64,000 nt of DNA from positions 558,001-622,000 of the forward strand of contig NZ_PPSL01000003.1 in NCBI RefSeq assembly GCF_002954265.1. Direction: 5' to 3'. Origin of the DNA: Flavipsychrobacter stenotrophus (GTDB lineage Bacteria > Bacteroidota > Bacteroidia > Chitinophagales > Chitinophagaceae). Within the stretch, counting starts at the first letter, position 1. Each line of letters begins with the position of its first letter. The notes under the pieces were generated by a model. The model was not told where the DNA came from. It did not search any database and saw only the letters and a list, made by a program, of their open reading frames with translations. The translations under genes were made by a program, and so were the position numbers. Below, in pieces: positions 60,662 to 64,000 of the stretch.

Positions 60662-60967
60662 ATGACAAGTGCAATATCTACTACGGAACAAATAAGAGGA
60701 GTGTTGATACAGTTTGTCAGCATATTATTGTCTTGCTTTCTTTTGTTTTATATCGATTCAGATACTGAGCAAGTATTTGATCTGTTTGAGTTCGGTAACC
60801 TGTTGGCGTTGGCCATTTATTTTCTACCCACTTTTATGATCAGCATGGTACTTTTCGCATTCCTGGCTAAAAGGTATGGTGTACGTAATGGGTTGATAAG
60901 GTTTCTTGTTATAGGTATTCCATTGAGCTTTACACTTATCATTACTATGTTCCTATGCATGAAATGA
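60662..60967 (+). CDS. Small membrane protein, three helices
   Basis: 101 residues from ATG 60662 (MTSAISTTEQIRGVLIQF); longer readings start upstream but have TM noise. Three TM segments (LIQFVSILLSCFLLFYI, GNLLALAIYFLPTFMISMVLFAFL, LIRFLVIGIPLSFTLIITMFL). No family recognised. Confidence 0.55.
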   Translation: MTSAISTTEQIRGVLIQFVSILLSCFLLFYIDSDTEQVFDLFEFGNLLALAIYFLPTFMISMVLFAFLAKRYGVRNGLIRFLVIGIPLSFTLIITMFLCMK

Positions 60968-61074
60968 TATAGATAGTGTGCCTGAAGTATTTTTTCTTGA
61001 AATGTCCTGTTTACATGACCCCAATTGTTATGGTTGTATAGTTTCTATTATCAAACAATTAAATTGCGAACAAG

Positions 61075-61428
61075 ATGGAAAAGTTTATTTTGATCTTCAG
61101 GCATGAAGACGGCAGTAAGATCGCATCTCCCGAGCAGATGCAAGTATGGATGAAGCAGACCATGGACTGGATAGGCGGCATTGCAGCCCAAAACAAATTT
61201 GTTGAAGGTAATGGTCTTCCTTTTCACAATGCCCGGGTGGTAGGACACAAGGGTGTGGTTACTAATGGTCCGTTTGGTGATATAAAGGAGACCATAGGTG
61301 GTTTTATTATTGTGAAAGCTGAATCTGTAGATGAGGCGGTAGCATTTGCCAAAGGATGCCCTGTGTTGCAGGGAGAGGGTAATACGGTAGAAGTGAGGAG
61401 GGTAGCGGCCGATGATGGTGTACATTAA
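61075..61428 (+). CDS. YCII-related (DGPF) protein, ECF42 partner
   Basis: 117 residues. MEKFILIFRHEDGSKIASPEQMQVWMKQTMDWIGGIAAQNKF ... VVTNGPFGDIKETIGGFIIVKAESVDEAVAFAKGCPVLQGEGNTVEVRRV shows the YCII/DGPF fold (here NGPFGD). Its neighbour, an ECF42-type sigma factor, starts 46 bases after its stop; the genomic pairing of DGPF proteins with ECF42 factors is a known association. A terminator lies between. Confidence 0.9.
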   Translation: MEKFILIFRHEDGSKIASPEQMQVWMKQTMDWIGGIAAQNKFVEGNGLPFHNARVVGHKGVVTNGPFGDIKETIGGFIIVKAESVDEAVAFAKGCPVLQGEGNTVEVRRVAADDGVH

Positions 61429-61442
61429 TAGAAAACGAACTT

Positions 61443-61468
61443 AGCCCCGCAAACCAGCGGGGGCTTTT
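61443..61468 (+). terminator. Terminator between YCII and the sigma factor
   Basis: GCCCCGC / GCGGGG(G)C stem with a 6-base loop and TTTT. The sigma ATG (61474) begins 6 bases past the T-run, so readthrough must occur if the two share a transcript. Confidence 0.7.
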
Positions 61469-61473
61469 AAATT

Positions 61474-62745
61474 ATGCAGCAGGATCTGATACCACATTTG
61501 TTCAGAACGGAGTACAGCAAAATAGTGGCTGTGCTGAGCAGGTTATTGGGTCTACAGCACTTAGATGTGGCGGAGGATATTGCTGCCGATACGTTTCTTG
61601 CAGCAATGGAGATATGGCCCTACAAGGGTGTGCCTACAAACCCCGAAGCGTGGGTATATGTAGTAGCCAAAAATAAGGTGAGGAACCACCTGGCAAGAAG
61701 CGCCATATTCATGAAGAAAGTGGCAGGCGGACTTGCCCGTGATGCCAGTCAAATAGAATATCCGGAGATAGATCTGAGTGAGCAGAATATTTCGGATAGT
61801 CAGTTGCAAATGTTGTTTGCGGTGTGTCATCCTGCTCTGTCTGTAGAAGCGCAGTTAGGGCTGGCACTAAAGGTGCTTTGCGGATTTGGGATAGAGGAAA
61901 TTGCCAATGCACTGCTAAGTAATAAGGATACTATTCAGAAGCGCCTATACAGGGCTAAAAAGGCGCTTAGGGAAGTAGGTCTAAAAATGGAGTTGCCAAA
62001 CGCCTCTGCTATTAATGAACGATTGGACAGTGTGTTGACAACATTGTACTTGTTGTTTAACGAGGGGTATTACTCAGAAAGTGATGATAATGTACTGCGA
62101 GAAGACCTTTGCCGTGAGGCAATAAGATTGACCGGCCTGCTGATAGAAAATGAAGCCACCAGGCAGCCGGAGGTACTTGCATTAATGGCATTGATGCACT
62201 TTCATTCTTCGAGATTCGCGGCAAGGAAGAATGAGCGGGGGGAGATGATATTGTACGACGACCAGGATGAGCAGCTGTGGGATAGGGAGATGATTACAAA
62301 GGGTGTTTACTATTTACACGCAGCTTCTCAGGGAGAACGGTTGTCAAAATATCACCTGGAGGCAAGCATAGCTTACTGGCATACACAAAAGGCTGATACC
62401 AAAGAAAAGTGGGATAACATATTGCAGCTGTTCAATAAACTACTGCGACTGCAATATTCCCCTGCAGCTGCACTTAACCGAACCTACGCTCTGTATAAAG
62501 TGCATGGCCGGGCAAAGGCGATTGAGGAAGCCGAAAAAATGAGCCTGAGTGATAATCACTATTATCATATACTGTTGGGCTCACTCTATTCCGGGGTCGA
62601 TAACAGCTGTGCACTAACCCATTTAGATGTGGCGTATGAACTGGCCAAATCAGCGGCAGAGAAAGCGATGATCCTTAAGAAATGTGCAAAATTGAGAAAG
62701 TGGATGTTACGGCATGGTTTTTATTACATGTATAATAAACCATAA
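61474..62745 (+). CDS. ECF42-type sigma factor with C-terminal TPR-like extension
   Basis: 423 residues. Region 2: LFRTEYSKIVAVLSRLLGLQHLDVAEDIAADTFLAAMEIWPYKGVPTNPEAWVYVVAKNKVRNHLA. Region 4: LQMLFAVCHPALSVEAQLGLALKVLCGFGIEEIANALLSNKDTIQKRLYRAKKALR. From about residue 185 a TPR-rich domain (LYLLFNEGYYSESDDNVLREDLCREAIRLTGLL ... YHILLGSLYSGVDNSCALTHLDVAYELA) replaces an anti-sigma partner, characteristic of ECF42. Adjacent YCII gene agrees. Confidence 0.92.
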   Translation: MQQDLIPHLFRTEYSKIVAVLSRLLGLQHLDVAEDIAADTFLAAMEIWPYKGVPTNPEAWVYVVAKNKVRNHLARSAIFMKKVAGGLARDASQIEYPEIDLSEQNISDSQLQMLFAVCHPALSVEAQLGLALKVLCGFGIEEIANALLSNKDTIQKRLYRAKKALREVGLKMELPNASAINERLDSVLTTLYLLFNEGYYSESDDNVLREDLCREAIRLTGLLIENEATRQPEVLALMALMHFHSSRFAARKNERGEMILYDDQDEQLWDREMITKGVYYLHAASQGERLSKYHLEASIAYWHTQKADTKEKWDNILQLFNKLLRLQYSPAAALNRTYALYKVHGRAKAIEEAEKMSLSDNHYYHILLGSLYSGVDNSCALTHLDVAYELAKSAAEKAMILKKCAKLRKWMLRHGFYYMYNKP

Positions 62746-62755
62746 AAACAGACAC

Positions 62756-63274
62756 ATGCGATCATTTAAATTTCTCTCCGTTCTTATACTTGCAGCAACA
62801 TTATTGTTTGGTGCATCATGCCACAGCTCTAAAAAGAGCAAGAGCAAAATGTCTTATTCCTGGAAGCTGTACAAGGCTTTACAGCACAAAATGAGTGATG
62901 CCCAGGTGGTGAAGATAGGTGATACAGTATTGGTAATTTATCCCGAGCTGGCTATGTTTGGTGTAGGTAAAGATGAGATAAAAATGGAGGCACAACCCGC
63001 ATTTGCTGAGTTTGCTGCCATCCTCAAAGATTATAGCAGGGTGCACCTGATCATTAATGGTTATACCGATAATGTAGGTGGTCCGGAGGCTAATCTTTCT
63101 TTGTCTAAAAGACGCGCTGAAAACACGAAGAGGCTAATGGTGAGCAATGGCGTGAAAGAAGATCGTATCATGACCAATGGTAAGGGCGAGACCTACTTTA
63201 TAGCTGATAACAAAACCGCAGAAGGCCGCCAGGCTAATAGAAGGGTGGAGTTTGTGCTGTACGAAAGCAAATAA
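62756..63274 (+). CDS. OmpA-family lipoprotein
   Basis: 172 residues from ATG 62756. A longer reading starts in the sigma gene. Lipobox LLFGASCHSS. The C-terminal OmpA-like peptidoglycan-binding domain runs from about residue 60: EAQPAFAEFAAILKDYSRVHLIINGYTDNVGGPEANLSLSKRRAENTKRLMVSNGVKEDRI ... RQANRRVEFVL. It links the outer membrane to peptidoglycan. The gene starts 11 bases after the sigma stop and may be co-transcribed. Confidence 0.92.
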   Translation: MRSFKFLSVLILAATLLFGASCHSSKKSKSKMSYSWKLYKALQHKMSDAQVVKIGDTVLVIYPELAMFGVGKDEIKMEAQPAFAEFAAILKDYSRVHLIINGYTDNVGGPEANLSLSKRRAENTKRLMVSNGVKEDRIMTNGKGETYFIADNKTAEGRQANRRVEFVLYESK

Positions 63275-63298
63275 GCAATGCAATTGATAAATAAAGAA

Positions 63299-63342
63299 AA
63301 CCGTGAGTTGTCGTTTTTTGCGATGGCTCACGGGTTTTTTTT
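63299..63342 (+). terminator. Intrinsic terminator of the OmpA-like gene
   Basis: CCGTGAG / CTCACGG with inner TCG/CGA pairing, followed by a long T-run (TTTTTTTT). Confidence 0.88.
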
Positions 63343-63412
63343 AGGCTTCACCTCGTTTCGTCCGGCGTGAGAGAATATGTTGTTACGTATTCAAAGAGAA
63401 CCGGTCCGATGT

Positions 63413-63435
63413 GCTGTCGGTCAGAGACCGACAGC
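63413..63435. repeat. Perfect 10-bp hairpin beyond the prfH 3' end
   Basis: GCTGTCGGTC-AGA-GACCGACAGC, 30 bases past the prfH stop on the minus strand. It lacks a T-run, so either an interspersed palindrome or a weak terminator. Confidence 0.5.
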
Positions 63436-63465
63436 TGGCATTTGGACACGTCAGTACTGACATTG

Positions 63466-64000
63466 CTACAATGGTTGTTGAATGACTTTAACCGGATTGC
63501 CTCTTTCCAGTATGTTGTGCTCCTGCCATTGTGTTTGTTGGAGCGCAGTGAGTTGAGTGGTTTGCCACGCCAGTACTTTAGCTTCCAGCCGTTCTAGACA
63601 CAGCTTTTTGTTTTGTAGCTGAGAGCGACTATCGCTTGCCAATACCTGTATGCCAGATGGTATGTGTGTGCCGCGCACAGCGGTCTCTACCTTGTTTACA
63701 TTTTGTCCGCCCGGCCCTGATGAGCGGCAGGTGTCCAGCCGTACATCATTAATGTTCCATTTCAACTGCTGCATGGGGTCAAATATTTCCACCCCTGCAA
63801 ACCAGTTTTTTCGCTTGTGCATCTTACGGTAAGGGCTTTGTGCTATCCACTGCACAGTGCCTTGCCATTCTTTGGTGAAGGCAGAGAGCGTGTTGCCCTC
63901 TGCCTGTATCACTGCCGATTGTAAAGTGCCCGCCAGCTCGCCTTTTGTGTTGGATAACACGGTAAAGGTTATACCATATTGTTTGGCTTGTTTCAGCATC
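63466..64000 (-). CDS. prfH: Peptide chain release factor H, partial (5' end outside the window)
   Basis: About 178 residues visible; the start lies beyond the right edge, as full PrfH is about 205 residues. Motifs: HKRKNWFAGVEIFDP (the PrfH-specific WF-GVE block), CRSSGPGGQNVNKVETAVRGTHIPSGIQV with the GGQ peptidyl-hydrolysis loop, and SRSQLQNKKLCLERLEAKV. PrfH acts on ribosomes whose 16S rRNA decoding centre has been cut and works with an RtcB-type ligase; the next gene upstream is therefore probably rtcB. Confidence 0.93.
   Translation of the reverse strand, partial: MLKQAKQYGITFTVLSNTKGELAGTLQSAVIQAEGNTLSAFTKEWQGTVQWIAQSPYRKMHKRKNWFAGVEIFDPMQQLKWNINDVRLDTCRSSGPGGQNVNKVETAVRGTHIPSGIQVLASDSRSQLQNKKLCLERLEAKVLAWQTTQLTALQQTQWQEHNILERGNPVKVIQQPL

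Noticed and set aside
60556-60768. 70-residue ORF before the small membrane protein
   Set aside because: Overlaps in another frame; the downstream ATG at 60662 gives a cleaner TM protein.

Overview
The window comes from a chromosome of a Bacteroidota bacterium, most likely Chitinophagaceae or a close relative. The evidence is three secreted proteins with type IX secretion (T9SS) C-terminal sorting or gliding-type domains, many lipoproteins and PAS-rich kinases, promoters with the Bacteroidota -7 element TAnnTTTG, few Shine-Dalgarno sequences, and a YoaK/rhomboid/ECF-rich gene set. No species assignment is possible from sequence alone.

Layout. 0-6.6 kb: two family-2 glycosyltransferases, a multi-PAS/GAF sensor that stops after its phospho-acceptor helices, a MITE-like repeat, a T9SS cargo protein and a rhomboid protease. 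6.7-9.5 kb: an acetyltransferase and a sulfite-oxidase-type molybdenum lipoprotein with two c-type cytochrome lipoproteins. 9.5-15.2 kb: an uncharacterised secreted pair, a NarL-type two-component system with a TPR sensor kinase, and a YoaK-family membrane protein. 15.4-20 kb: a large PAS histidine kinase split by a one-base shift at an A7 tract, a gliding-type secreted protein, and a repeat-rich spacer. 20.7-26.1 kb: the rimP-nusA-infB operon behind an attenuator-like hairpin. 26.1-31.2 kb: an ECF sigma/anti-sigma operon with two tandem paralogues and a DoxX-like protein.

31.3-44.0 kb: a genomic island of about 12.6 kb integrated at the 3' end of a tRNA-Leu(CAG) gene. It is bounded by a 15-base direct repeat and is visibly AT-richer than its surroundings. 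It carries a tyrosine integrase, an excisionase-like protein and a DUF3987 protein next to a large perfect inverted repeat. Its cargo is a possible undescribed defence module: an XRE regulator, a large protein with a nuclease-like N-terminus (broken at an A7 tract), a RadD-like DECH helicase and a 64-residue protein. Divergent from it is a four-gene operon of membrane, lipoprotein and unknown proteins. Three small genes (transglutaminase-like, zinc ribbon, Cas2/SinR-like) lie further right.

44.1-64 kb: ordinary chromosome resumes with a four-helix-bundle protein, cyclophilin, signal peptidase I (two terminators here abut identical double-hairpin repeats), methyltransferase, a BlaI/BlaR-like regulatory pair with a well-formed auto-operator, a GOB-like B3 metallo-beta-lactamase, T9SS/NHL and Ycf48-like secreted proteins, a His-rich desaturase, an ECF42-type sigma factor with its YCII partner, an OmpA-like lipoprotein, and a partial prfH release factor at the right edge.
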